Assembly (NCBI RefSeq): GCF_040807025.1
Contig: NC_090942.1
Coordinates: 62,204,911 to 62,268,910, forward strand
Direction: 5' to 3'
DNA length: 64,000 bases
Source: Struthio camelus
Taxonomy: Eukaryota; Chordata; Aves; Struthioniformes; Struthionidae
A program made the position numbers and the translations under genes. The notes beneath the pieces are model-generated. The model did no database searches and was not told the origin of the DNA. It saw only the letters and a list, made by a program, of their open reading frames with translations. Of this stretch, positions 40,407 through 52,500 are shown in pieces; the stretch's first letter is position 1; each line of letters starts with the position of its first letter.

Positions 40407-42888
40407 ATCCCCGTAACATAAACAGATGTAAGTCTTATTTTGAATATGGAAAAGGGAAATTACTTTTCAATAAAATGTATTGAAATAGTGCGTTTTTAAA
40501 AAGAGGAGCAGGAGGCTAAGTGACTAACTTAAAAATCACAATTAAACTGAAACAGATAGACCAGTTAAGCTTCACACAGTCATTCATGATGCAGTTTTAA
40601 ATGACTTGTTATTGTTTTTCCTTTGATTCACTAGGTGGCAGTGTTTGTTTGGTTACACTGAGCTTTTCCAGGTCAATTCTAGATGCTGCTAGAATTTTGA
40701 TTTCCTCTGAAACACTGACTTAGACTTCATCCAGAAGCTGATTGCTTTTAGTGACAGCAAGTCTAGCTTAACTTTATTGATAAATGGACTGTGCTGCATT
40801 ATCAGTGGCTTTATACTGTTTGCTCATGTGAAATTATTTACAGATTTTATGAGCATCATTTCTGAAAGTTAATTGACATTTATGGCTGCCATTTGGACCA
40901 GGAAGTTTTTATTTGGTACAAGCTTATAGGAAGTTGCTAAGATTGCTAAAAGATCTGTTAATATCTTCAGAAAATATGGTAGTCAAAAGAGTCATTAGAC
41001 TTTCTTTAGTACAGTGCTTTTTGGTAATTTTGAATATTAGTATATTAGTGAAGAAGGGCCCAGCTGAGAAAGCAATCATTGTCCTATTATTTTGTCCAGG
41101 CAAGACCAAAATGATCATGAAGTTTATATTGGACTTTCACGTGAACTATGTCTTACACAAATATGTTCCGGATGAAAATACTTTTTATACTAGGGTACTA
41201 GAAGGGGCAGATGGATGTCACATTAGAGAATAAAGTCCAAAATACAATGATTTTAATACTATGGCTGTTTTCTCTATGGGGTGTAGTGGCTCAGTATCTA
41301 TGGAGTCATAACTCAAAACAGAAGCTTGATTTTGTAAGCATCTTTTCTCCACAGTTGGAAACACCATGCAACATTGGTCAATAAATCTATTTGGTATTTT
41401 TAAACAGTAATTTTATGATGTTCAAAAGCCTAGTGAAAACTTTATCACAGCATTCAAACAGAAGCCATTTTTTTAAGAGCTGGTAAAGAACGCCCGGAGC
41501 AAAAATTGCTTCTAGAGTATATACAGGCAAAGGTCCATCAAAACTGGTAGAAGCATACTTACTTATAGGAGAAAGAATTTGGCTTGCTGGATCTGCAGGA
41601 AACCAGCTATGCAATATGTTCTTTGCCTGGGGAACGTTTAGTGCTCAGCTCTCTGAATATTTTAAATAAAATAAAATTCTTGTTCAAAGCTTTTAGGCAG
41701 GATTCCCAGATAGGGCTCACTATCTGAAACTCACTTTTTGCAACTTTGATCCACAAAGTTAACACCAACTTTTGCGGAAGTAGCTTCCATTGTATTGTAT
41801 GGAATGCCAAAGACTCACGTTTATGCGTATCAGTAAGGCAACTGCACGTAATGCCTTCTCCTGGTTAAACTGCTAAGATAATTCCCTATCCTCATCAGAT
41901 AGATGTCTCTTTTTGGTAACTCTGGAAAAATAGTATGTCAGACGTGTTTTTAAGCAGTTGTGTGAATGGCAGAAATCCCTCTCAGTAGGCTGTGAAAGCC
42001 TCGCTGTCGTGTGGTGTCTAGCCTGAAATGAGGTTAAGGCCCAGATTAAAAAAAATCATTGAAGCAAGTATACGATACTCTTAGCTATATCAAATGTTGA
42101 AGAAAGAAAATGTGAAATAAAAGCTTGAAGTCTTGCTTCAGCAAGTGGAAAAACATGAAAAGTTGCTTTTGTACAATATTTGAGTTGAAACTTGTCATGC
42201 AATTAACATAGTTCGAGAAGAAGCAGTACAAAGCCTCACTTTATTTTTTAATTACTCAACTTAATCTTTAAAACTAGGTGAGCTCTAAAATACTCATAAT
42301 GAATTTGAGTCTGAACTATGACCAAATCTGTCTTCATTATGAAAATCCCCATCAAGGTTGATTTTTAACCATGAAAAGCTTATACGGAGCTAGTTTAGTT
42401 GATTAGTAAATCCCAAGGCATGATTTTCAAAAGAAAACAAATCCTGAGGGACTCTGAGCGGTTTCCCAAGCTCTTCAGAAGGTGCGTGTACTCAGCACCT
42501 TATGGTATGCAGTCTTCCAAGACCATCTTGCCAAGTCTTGATGATATCTTCAAAGACATTGAGTAACTTTTGCTTCTACAGAAATCAACAAGGATTTATA
42601 AAGTTCAATCAGATTAAATCTTATGTTAGTTCTGTACATTTCTGCACATACAAATGTATTTTGCTTTGTGAGCATGCTAATGAACAAGCATTTTTAGGTC
42701 CTGAGTAACATTTGTGCATCACGTAAGTTTATACAACCCCCTGCCTTCACACAGGTGTAGGGTACAGGTATGTCGCACCACTTGCTGACATATGGCTCTG
42801 AAAATTAGGGAACAGAAAGTGATTAGATTAGGGGGAAACCCATGATGGAAAGCTTACTAAGGCTAACTGCAATTTTCCTCAAAGCTAA
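40407..42888. other. Intergenic region with a CTCF-like site
   Basis: 2.5 kb AT-rich intergenic DNA. The only element I would name is the CTCF-like site at 40628-40643. Short open frames of up to about 106 codons (40913-41233) have no recognisable relatives. Confidence 0.65.
40628..40643 (+). promoter_or_regulatory. CTCF-like site
   Basis: TCACTAGGTGGCAGTG matches the core CTCF consensus (CCASYAGRKGGCRS) closely; only the first C is T. It lies between the two divergent promoters, about 220 bases after the CR1 3' end. Confidence 0.55.
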
Positions 42889-43336
42889 AGGGCTACCAAG
42901 ATGATTAGAGGGCTGGAGCATCTCTCCTATGAAGAAAGACTGCAAGAGCTGGGCCTGTTCAGCCTGGAGAAGAGAAGATTGAGAGGGGATCTCATCAACG
43001 TGTACAAGTATCTGAAGGGGGAGTGTCAAGAGGATGAGGCCAGCCTCTTCTCCGTGGTGCCCAGCAACAGGACAAGAGGCAATGGGCAGAAACTGAACCA
43101 CAGGAAGTTCCATCTGAACCTGAGAAAAAACTTCTTCACTGTGAGGGTGACAGAGCATTGGAACAGGTTGCCCAGAGGGGTGGTGGAGTCTCCTTCGCTG
43201 GAGATATTCAAAACCTGTCTGGATGTGATCCTGGGCAATATGCTCTAGGTGACCCTGCTTGAGCAGGGAGGTTGGACTAGATGATCTCCAGAGGTCCCTT
43301 CCAACCTAAACGATTCTGTGATTCTGTGATTCTGTA
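42889..43336 (+). mobile_element. CR1 LINE, short 3' copy C
   Basis: A 450-base 5'-truncated CR1 beginning at GGCTACCAAGATGATTAGAG (equivalent to about 39955 in copy B). It keeps an open C-terminal ORF2 piece (42901-43248, ending [14 protein letters not shown]), the 3' UTR inverted repeat and three ATTCTGTG-type octamers. It differs from copy B by only scattered substitutions. Confidence 0.94.
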
Positions 43337-45300
43337 AACTTTGATTTTAAGAAATAAGGGCCAGAACTGAAAGAAAGAAATCAAGAGAGAAAACTTGATG
43401 TATAAAATGTGCTGCCAGTCAATTGCAAAATTTACACTGATTTCACTAGAGCTAGGATTTCTCCCCAAATTAACAAGAAACTTCGATAATTTGTAAAGTA
43501 CTTTTCTGATTGGGATACAGAAATTAGTGGGGAAATTATTTCATGTTATAATATTTAACGCTGATGTTGGAGGTTGCTATGTCACAAGACTTAGTGCTTA
43601 TTCTCAGATAGACAGATTAACGTAATCATTTTCCGGGCGACAAAAAAAGGACAATTTGAATTGACTATGTCCTTGAAATCCTGAACAGACAAGATTTCGG
43701 CACTTAAAAGCCCATGTATATGAGTTCATCCCTCTGATCGTAAAGAAGAAGCTGGTGGTAGGCAGATGTGATTGTTGCATGTGATTCAGCCTACCCTCAC
43801 CCTTGTTCCTCTCCCTGCACCTCTTATTACTATGAGATCTAATGTGAAGTCCACACCCTACTCCCCTGCTATTCTTTATTAAATGCTGTGATTCTGCTGA
43901 CGAGAGACACTTTTCTGTAGTGATTTTTCCCTTTTCCACCTAACATTTTAATATTCTGAGACGTAAATGGAGATATCTTTTGGTCTCAGTGGATTTGGAG
44001 TTGTGTTTTGGGGTCCGAGGTATGCCACATAATGAAAACTCCAGTGCTCCACATGTACATTGTTGTACTGTCTATGTTGTGGGTGTATAACGAATGGAGT
44101 CGTAAGTCATTACAAATTATTTTCCTAGGAATAGCGAGTATTTTGCCTTTAGCTTGCATGTCAACTATTAAATGCCAAGAATGTGGTGTTGGAAAGAATT
44201 TTGAATCGTGAACAAGAATTTGCAGATTCATGAACCTGTGAACTTTGGCAATGTTTGAATCTAGTTCCAAACTTTGCAGCGCAGGTCCAGCCATTTCCAT
44301 TCCACTGTATGAAATTTGTGCAACTTCATCAAGTCGCATGAAGACCACACATATGCTGATTCCTCCTGCTGACCAAGTTAGTGAGTTTCTTTAGTAAGAA
44401 GTAGATGCATATACTTTTTATTTGGACACTTTGTGTTTTTGACCAATCACCAGAATGACAGTCCTGTGCATTTGTGTGTCTAGTCCCTGTATTGCTACAA
44501 CCTGGCTTATCATACTCTGCAGTTATTAATCTTTCTTCAAAAAACTGCTAATTCCAAAAAGAAACACAGATGAACAGCAAGCATTTCAGACTACCAGTAT
44601 CTGTTGTAGTTAAAAGATAAATTTAGTCCAGCAAGATCATGAGTTTTAATGTTGTTGTTATACAATGTAAAATTGGAGTGTTTGACAGAAATAACAGTGA
44701 AATTTGCAGATGTATGTGAGATAATTCTAAGACGTGAGGCCACATACCCACAGAAATAGCTAATAACAACAGAATACACAGACATTTAAAAATAAGCCAA
44801 AAGGCAAAATCCTTTAGCTTTCTTGATGAAAAAATGTAATTACTGTACACCATTCTTTATAAACTCATAGTATCACAGATACCAGAAAAGGAATCGCATG
44901 TATAAACATATTGTCCACCCTTATTAATGGTGGCTTTTGGATGTATTCTACAGATTATTCTAGCCAATATCATTTTTAATGTCTCAAAGCGAAATAACTC
45001 ACTAATTCCCTTGCTTGACTCCACCATAATCTAATAGGTCACCGCATATTCCAAACGAAGGCATCACAAGAAAAAATTTTATAGAAATGGGCAAAGTGGT
45101 CTCCTAGGTTTTTAACCCCACAGTGAAGAAATTTTACAAATTGTCCAATTCTATGCTCTCTTGAATTTTCATCACAAAAACCAATGTTTTGTTGGTTTAT
45201 TTTAATTAGCGCCTTTTATTTCACCATGATTTCTGTAGACTCCTTTCACTTCCACCTACATTCCTGGGACTGAGACGAGCTTCGAATAAAGGGCAGGACA
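43337..45300. other. Intergenic region
   Basis: 2 kb of AT-rich unique sequence; nothing recognised. Confidence 0.65.
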
Positions 45301-46140
45301 TAGTTTTGCTGCGCAGGAACAAACCAGGGAATGAATTATGGCGCGAGTCCTAATTTAAGCCTTGGCATCACTTTACTCCAAGGGGGAGGTGTGCTGTGCC
45401 AACCTTTTCCCTCCTCCCTACAGGACTGGCGTGATTTTTCCTCTTGCCTGGGACTGATGCTGCAGCACTGCGCGTTCCTGTGCGTCCTGACTCCGAGGGA
45501 GCAGCAGCAGCAGCAGCAGCGCTGCGGCAGTGCTCGTCTTTCAGGTACAGCTGAGCAACTGAAGTACCCTGGAGAAGCGGTCAGGGGGCTCATAACTAAA
45601 CCCTGGCGAGTGCTAACACAGACTGGAGGCAAAGCTCCAAAAGTCAGTGAGAAAAAGATATCTGCAAGCGCTAGGCAAGGCTCTGCCTGCTATATTTTCT
45701 CTCTTAGCAGGATCTCTGCAGGTTGCAAATTTGGATGAAGCGTCGCTCCTGACTTCTCTGATGTGGTTCACGAGTCAGCAGTATGGTGACCAGCTTCTCC
45801 TGTTTTTGTTTTTGTTTGTCATCCTTCCTTTGTTTGCCTGTCGGGGGCACGGTGCATGTCAGCCTTCCCGCAGCCCTGCTCTTTCCGACCGAGCGTTGGC
45901 TGAGGTTGAAAACCGACCTAATCTGCAACGATGCTTAGCTGCTGCCACGCCAGCCGCTTCTGCTTTTGCTCTGCGCACCCCTTTGGGGGTCGTTTTCATT
46001 TGCCTTCTGATTTTCTTAGATCTCCTCCACAGCTCTGACAAGAAGATTTTTCCACGAGCCCAGAGAACTATTAAAGTTGAGACATTTCTGTGACCAGATG
46101 ACCTCAAATGCTGGGGCGGGGAGGGGAGGGAGAATTAATT
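45300..46140. other. Distal upstream region of ALDH1L2 with CAG repeat
   Basis: Moderately GC-rich shoulder before the ALDH1L2 island. It contains (GCA)n at 45500-45521 (seven CAG units) and two overlapping plus-strand open frames (45331-45738 and 45647-46093) without recognisable relatives. They look like chance frames or exon sequence of a non-coding transcript. Confidence 0.5.
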
Positions 46141-46389
46141 ACTGAGTGAGCTGGCGTGATGAAAGCAGAAGTGCTGGCAATACGCGTTTTTCGAAGGCCG
46201 TCAATAGACTGTCTTTAACCTTATCGCTGGCCCTTTCGGCAGCCGCCGGGGCCGCGCGGCGCTCCGCAGCCCCCGCCCCGGGCCCGCCCCCCCCGCCCCC
46301 CCCGCCCGCTGCGCGGCCCCGGCGGTCCCGGGCGGGGGCGCGCGGCGGCCGCGGCCGCAGGAGCTGGCGGGGCGCCGGCGGCAGCGCGG

Positions 46390-46398
46390 GTTGCATCA
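46390..46398 (-). promoter_or_regulatory. C/EBP-ATF response element (CARE) of ALDH1L2
   Basis: The plus strand reads GTTGCATCA, the exact complement of the CARE consensus TGATGCAAC bound by ATF4 heterodimers. It is 105-113 bases upstream of the ALDH1L2 ATG, close to a GGGCGG box (46402-46407). ALDH1L2, like other mitochondrial folate genes, is a known ATF4 target in mammals, so the position and identity make functional use likely. Binding here is inferred. Confidence 0.65.
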
Positions 46399-46502
46399 GA
46401 CGGGGCGGTGCGCGGCGGCGACCGCCGTGCCCGGTGCCGGCTCCGCATCGTGTCCGTGTCCGCCGGGAGCGGGGGTGGGGGGCGCCGGCGGCAGCCCGCG
46501 CC

Positions 46503-46553
46503 ATGCTGCGCGCAACCCCGCGCCTGCTGCGCGGCATCTCCACCTCGGCCGCG
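46503..46553 (+). CDS. ALDH1L2: ALDH1L2 exon 1, mitochondrial presequence
   Basis: 51 bases, 17 codons: [17 protein letters not shown]. Four Arg, no acidic residue, Ser/Thr/Ala-rich end: a typical matrix-targeting peptide, probably cleaved close to the exon 1-2 junction. Donor GCCGCG|GTGAGT, phase 0. Confidence 0.88.
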
Positions 46554-49500
46554 GTGAGTCGGGCGGCTCCGGGGGTGCTGCGTGTTGCCTCAGCCCCGGG
46601 GGGAAAACAGGCAGGGGAAGGGGGTCGGGAGGTTGCGGCGCGCTGCGAGCTCGGCTCCTCCGCGGGGTCGGGGTCGCGGCCGCGGGGGGTTGTTACCGCG
46701 GGCGCGCACCGTGCCACTGCCGCTGCCCGGGGCGGAGCGCGCAGCCCGCGCTGCCCAGCTGTGCGGCCCTGGCACACCGGGATGAGGCCGGGAGATGCGC
46801 TGCCTGTCGCTGCAGACTGCTCTTTGTTTCACGCGTGGCTGCGCGGGGGGCCGGGAGGCCAGCAGCCCTCCGGAGGAAGCGGCAGGGCAAGGCTTAGGAG
46901 AAAGAGATTTAGGGCGCGCTTTTCTGCAAGCGCAGTCCGCGGTGCCAAAGCCGGCAGTGGATAGCTGCGGAGAGCGCTCTGCTTTTGGGGGGGGGGGGGG
47001 GGGGGAGAGGCGAGGCTCTGCTGCAGGTTTCTATTTGGAGACGCTGGAATTTAGCACATGTAGGGGGATCCTGGATAGAAATAAAGTTGCAGTACTGCTT
47101 TTCAAAAGAGCTATGATTTTACATTCGTTTTAGAGAAATGTAGCGTGTCAAAATATTTATGACGGACTAGCGTCACTTCAGTTCTTCTAGAGAATAACAC
47201 AGTATCATAATCTTTTTGACAGTAAACATCGTAACCACGGTAGCAGTTACTTTCACTGCAGTTCACCTTGAAGAAATTTGAACTGAAACTGATACCAATT
47301 AAATGTTCGACAGACATATGTGCCCACATACAAAAGGGGCAGTAATAGAAAATAATTATCATTTATAACCGTGAAATAAATGTTTTTCTGTGTAATGGTT
47401 TGCTAACATTAGACTCTTCTAAAAGAAATGTAGCTCTTGGACTTGCCTTCCATTTTTAAGAATTAGGACCTGACAAGATACTTGCCAGCATTTGTCAGGT
47501 AGTTTCTCTATGCAGTGCTCAAATGTATTGTAAATTTTATTTTTGGCTAGGTGTTTTGGAGGGAAAAAAGAACTGGAATGGAAGCAAACACTAAAATACA
47601 GTATATCTTTTAAACAGCTGTTGTAGAATAAATTCCAGTCCTTTTTTTTTTTTTTTTTTTTTTTGCAGATAAGCACTACCATATCAGTAGATGTTATGGC
47701 CAGAATTTCAAATAAAGAAGTTAAATTTAAATCTATACTTTCACATTGAGGCAACGAAATAAAAGTGGACTGTCTTTCAGACAGGTTGAACATTCACAGT
47801 TTCTATTATTGCCAGTGGGAGATCTGGATTCTCAACCTCTGGAAAGCAACCATTTGCATTGCTTTGTGTTGAGTGCAATATCCTCATGCACTCACATTTA
47901 AAAGGTATTGGCAAAGTTGCTCATTTTTATATCTGGCAAGACTTATGCTGCAATCAGACCATTTTGTTAAGCAAAGTCTTTTATATGACCATCCCAAGGA
48001 ATTAGCGAATTATCCAAAATAAATTACCCAGCCATCAGACATTCGTTGATGTTAGGCAAAGACAAAATTGCTTGTACAAGTAATTTTGTCCTAAAGTATG
48101 CTGGAGCTAAAATATGCCCTTTAGCTTATGTTATTTTCTTCACCTGGGTAGAAAGTACTTGTGTCAGGGAAACAATTCATTTAGAACTGGACCCTGAGCA
48201 TTTTAATCGGTGTTGGAGTATAAGCGAAATATGCAGAGCAGAAAAAGGAGTTAAAGGAGAAGAAGAAAGTTCAGACCATGAAAACAACAGAATTACAGTG
48301 CAGTGAGCATCAGTTTTCTGAATCCTTATCCTTTGTTAGCGCTGTCATCTTAACTACGTTCTCTATAATTCCCTACGTAATGAAAGGCCAGACCTCTGTA
48401 AACAGTCTGAGCTCCGTTGTTTCCCATAGCTGGGCATCGGGTAAGCTTACAAAAATAGAGCGAGAAGCGCGTTCTGATAATGCCTGACTATTAACCTCCC
48501 CATGAAAAGAAATGCATCTGTTAACTAACCACAGTCAGACAGGCAATTGCAAACAAAATCCAGTATTACCTCTTAACAGCACTGATGGAAACAATCACAA
48601 GTTTCATCTTTGTATGCGTTAATGATAACGATCCAATAATACCCATTTGGCACATCATGCAACCTAATTATTTTAGTGTTCTTTAAGGAGCTTCTTTCTA
48701 GAGCTCCTTGATAAATGTTGGGGATGGTACACCTAGGCCAAAAGTTGCCTCTTCTGTGAGAAAGAAAACACCAAACTGTTGCTCATTTCTGTGTAATCTC
48801 ACAGAACTTTCAGTTTTAATCAGCTCTGTTATGTCCATGTGACGTTCTTTTTAAAAGGATTTCACAGGTCTCAGTCATCTTAGGTAAGGAATACTTGGGG
48901 AGGATTTTCCAAAATAAGGGGTGGCTCTAGGGTCTTATGCGGTTACTCAGCTGTTGTTTTTCTAGTAGGACAAAAAAAGGACAATTGAATTTGTGGCCTA
49001 ATCATGCAAGTCCCTCCTTTTATGGGATTTCACTGCAGCCAGTAGAAACCCTATGCACTGCTGATTTGTGGGTTGTGGGTTTGGCTCTTGCTTTCTCTTG
49101 ATGGCAGCGTACGTGTTAACGCAATACAAGCAGATTGCCACGTCTAAGCCAGATGTTAATAGAAATCACGCAGTACACCCTTACCACGTACTGGAGAGTT
49201 CAGTCACTCTTGTGGTTGAAATCAGTCTCTGATAGAGTAACTTTCTGTAAGCATGAGGCGGAAGAGTTGATTTGTTGTCAGAATAGTCTTTTTGTGCGCT
49301 ACAGTTAAGAAAGGGAACTTTCTGAGTTAGCCAACTGCAATCTTGTCCCTGCAGTTTTGCCAGTTTTATTTTTTGTTCCTTTAGGGATTGTGTCCTCTGT
49401 TTACTTCTCACCATTTGTTAGCCCAGTTCCACAGCTAGCATAAATTGAGCACGTGTAGCATCTCTTAAACTATGCAGATTTATAGCAGCTCATGGTTTGG

Positions 49501-52500
49501 AACTGGAGCTGGTATGCAGTTCCATGTAATACAAGAATTAGATTGATTCACAGGGAAATATGAACTAAGAGGTAAGTTTAGGAATATGGGGGACGTCTGT
49601 TGTTAAAACTTGATGAATAAGAGGAGAATAAGTAGTTCTTAAAATAATGCTAAGGATATAATTTATGAAAGTACTTTTAAAAGTCTCATTTATTTTGTAT
49701 TTTATTATGGCTATTGATTTGAAATGCAGTCTTCAAAACTGGTCATGCAATTTTTCTGATTTGAGTCCTCAGAGACAGAAAAATGTAATTATGTCCAACC
49801 ACAAATAGCAATTTGACAGTTTCATATATACAGTCAGAATCCTAAATTTGGAAACTGAGGAGCTGAAAAATTTGGAGACATAAAACTGTTTGTGCATTCA
49901 ATCTCTATTGAGTCCTTTCAGACATTTGGCTGTGAAATCCGTCTCAGTCTTAGCTAAAATTTTATTCTTTTCCAGTGAAGCTATTTCTTAAAATGCTTCT
50001 GAAGAGGTCATAATTTTTTCTGTGATAAATAATATAAATGGATGGTTTTTGTTACTTCCAAAATGTTAGGCAAAAACATGCAGCAAATGTTATTACAAGC
50101 CAAAAAGTTTGCTTGTTCTGGTGTGTATAAGCAGTCTCAGCACATAATAGCCAGAGGATTTCTAGGAGAGCTAAAAATAGTACTGCGAACATTCAAAGCC
50201 CCGGCAAGGCGTTGCTTGGATACAGTTCCCATCACTCAGATTTCAGAAAATGTAGAAGAGGTGCAGAAAGCTAGAGGATGAACACGGGGCTAGCATCCCT
50301 CTCTTATGAGCTACAATTAGAACGGCTTGGCTTGTTTTAGCCTAACAAAATAAAAGTGAGAGAAAAGATATGATCAAAGAGCTATGTTCCCCCCAGAACA
50401 AATGGGTTTAAGTCAGTGGTGATAAATTTGGACTGAAAATTACCGTAAGGTTGCGAAGTATCAGAAGAGCAATGGAATGGCACGGTGAGAGCAAAAAGCT
50501 TGCATTTAGCGTTGGAGCTTCGAAAGCGATCACGTGCCACAGCTGCTTGTGGTACCAGAGGGCTGGATCTCTTAGCTAAGGAGATCCCTTCCAGTGGTCT
50601 GTTCTTACCGAAAGGTGTTCACAAAAGAACGAAAGTAGAACAAGTAACTGGCACCTGAACTTTCTTTAATGTTCCTTCCACGCACCAACAGGGCTGCCGT
50701 TGTAAATTAGCGCTGTACAGAAATCAGAGGATTTCATACCATGCCAAAGGTGTTCAAGGACCCAGCAGCTCAGACTTTTTCCAGCTTGCCTGCTGTACTT
50801 AAAACAATTAAAGGATTAGGAAAGTCTGATGGCTAATTTTTATAATGCAGCAGCATTTCTGAAAAGTGAAGACAGTGATAAATCATTGGTGACAATCTCT
50901 ACCTGCATCCATTGGTCCTTGCTTGGTTACCCTTGCAAGGGTAACTTATGCACGCTGTAATTCAAAACAAGAAGGTCATGTCTTTACTAAGAACAAAAGA
51001 GTCAACATATTTTAGGTGTTACTGCCAACAGTCCACCTTTAGTTAGGAATATCATTTTCACCAGTCTCACAGATGTTTTTTACCAGCTTGCCATGATTTT
51101 ACAAGAGCCTGAGTTATGTCCACCTTTGCAACTTATTACCGCTGCAGTTGCACTAGTGCTGACTAGTGCTGTAGTGCAGGGACAGTTTTACTATGCATTT
51201 TCGTTCTGAGGGAAAATATTAACTCTAGAGAAATAGCTATTTCCTAATGTCTTCCATAAAAACTGTATGCACAAGATAAAGGACACAGTTCAATATTCCT
51301 GGTTTGGAACCTGTCTCTGGGGCCAGCTTGAAAACAGCAAAATGCATCAGCACCAGTAATATGCCACCTGTGAAATCAATACCAATGAACTGGATTGTAG
51401 CTTTGAGTAACCTGTTTTTCAGGACACCTTCTGTTTGTCATAGAACTGTCGTATGATCTGATGGGCAGTCCGGACCATTTGGTATCCAGTTAATAACTCA
51501 CTTAGTCAAGGTATCTTCATGTCCCAGCCTCCATAAAAAAGGGGAAAGAGGAGCGAGGAGAAAAACATACAGGTGCCAACATTCAGGAAAAATACCAATG
51601 GTTAAGATATACAGACAGTGCTTTGATTCCCGTTTTTCATTCTGAGGTCATGGCATCTCATGTCGTAAGCTGTTCAAAAAAAAAAAGGAAGTCAAAGTCC
51701 CGTTGGGAAGGATGAGGTTAGGAATAGAGGTGGGCAATACGTGGATTTATTTTTTGCCTTTCATTCAGGCCTCCTAGGAGGAGGGATCTTTAAAGGTCTG
51801 AGTCTAGGAATAGCTTCCATCAGATTCAATTTTGGTGAAGGTAAGGTTTCTTTTTTTTTGGATATGGACTTTCATTTCCTAACTAGGTCTGCTAGTCCGT
51901 TTGTTTTTCAAAGTTTTCCAGCTGTAGCTGACGAAAAATGCAAAGGCAGTGCTTGCGGGGCAGTTCTAGCCTTCTGCCAGCCCCTGCGTGCCCATTCCTG
52001 CTCCTCCGTGGGACCTGTGCCAGGACTTGTGCAATGTGCTAGATCAGTGAATTGATCCAGCTGAGAAGTAGCCACCTTTTATCAGGCCAGTGTCCACTTA
52101 GCTCAGTACCCTGATCCAGTTCATCATGCAGCCACAGGAATACTAGTTCCGGTATACATGAGATGTTAGGAGCAAGGCACTGAGGGTAGGAAGAGAGAGG
52201 AGCACAACTGTCCGTTTTGGCAGCAGTTGGGATATATGATAGGTTTAAGAGAATATGCCTCGGCATTCACTCCTACCTAGGAAGCTAGGCAGAGAAACCA
52301 GATGCTAGTGTGCAGGTTGAAAGAGTTGAAGGATTCGCAGGGACTCTTGAGCGGGAAGGGAAAAAAGAGCCGTATGCAGGCAGTACTGCAGGAGATCTTG
52401 GACTATTTTCAGTAGTTCAATCAGCATATTTGTTGTAGTGTTCATTGTAGAAATCAGTTAGTCTTGGAGCGTTTTCGGAGTTATAGTGGAATCACTGAAG

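Larger units (their letters stand above)
46180..46985. promoter_or_regulatory. CpG island of the ALDH1L2 promoter and exon 1
   Basis: 0.8 kb of dense CpG and GC boxes centred on ALDH1L2 exon 1; no TATA box seen. Immediately downstream, in intron 1, is a run of 19 G (46987-47005). Several long GC-rich frames on both strands here are composition artefacts. Confidence 0.9.

Noticed and set aside
46139..46964. Long frames on both strands around ALDH1L2 exon 1 (up to 272 codons)
   Set aside because: Composition artefacts of the CpG island. The plus-strand frame is in frame with the ALDH1L2 ATG but has no ATG upstream of 46503, so it is not evidence for an N-terminal extension.
47642..47668. T23-GCAG as an ALDH1L2 exon acceptor
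   Set aside because: No conserved coding sequence or donor follows, and exon 1 to exon 2 already joins in frame.
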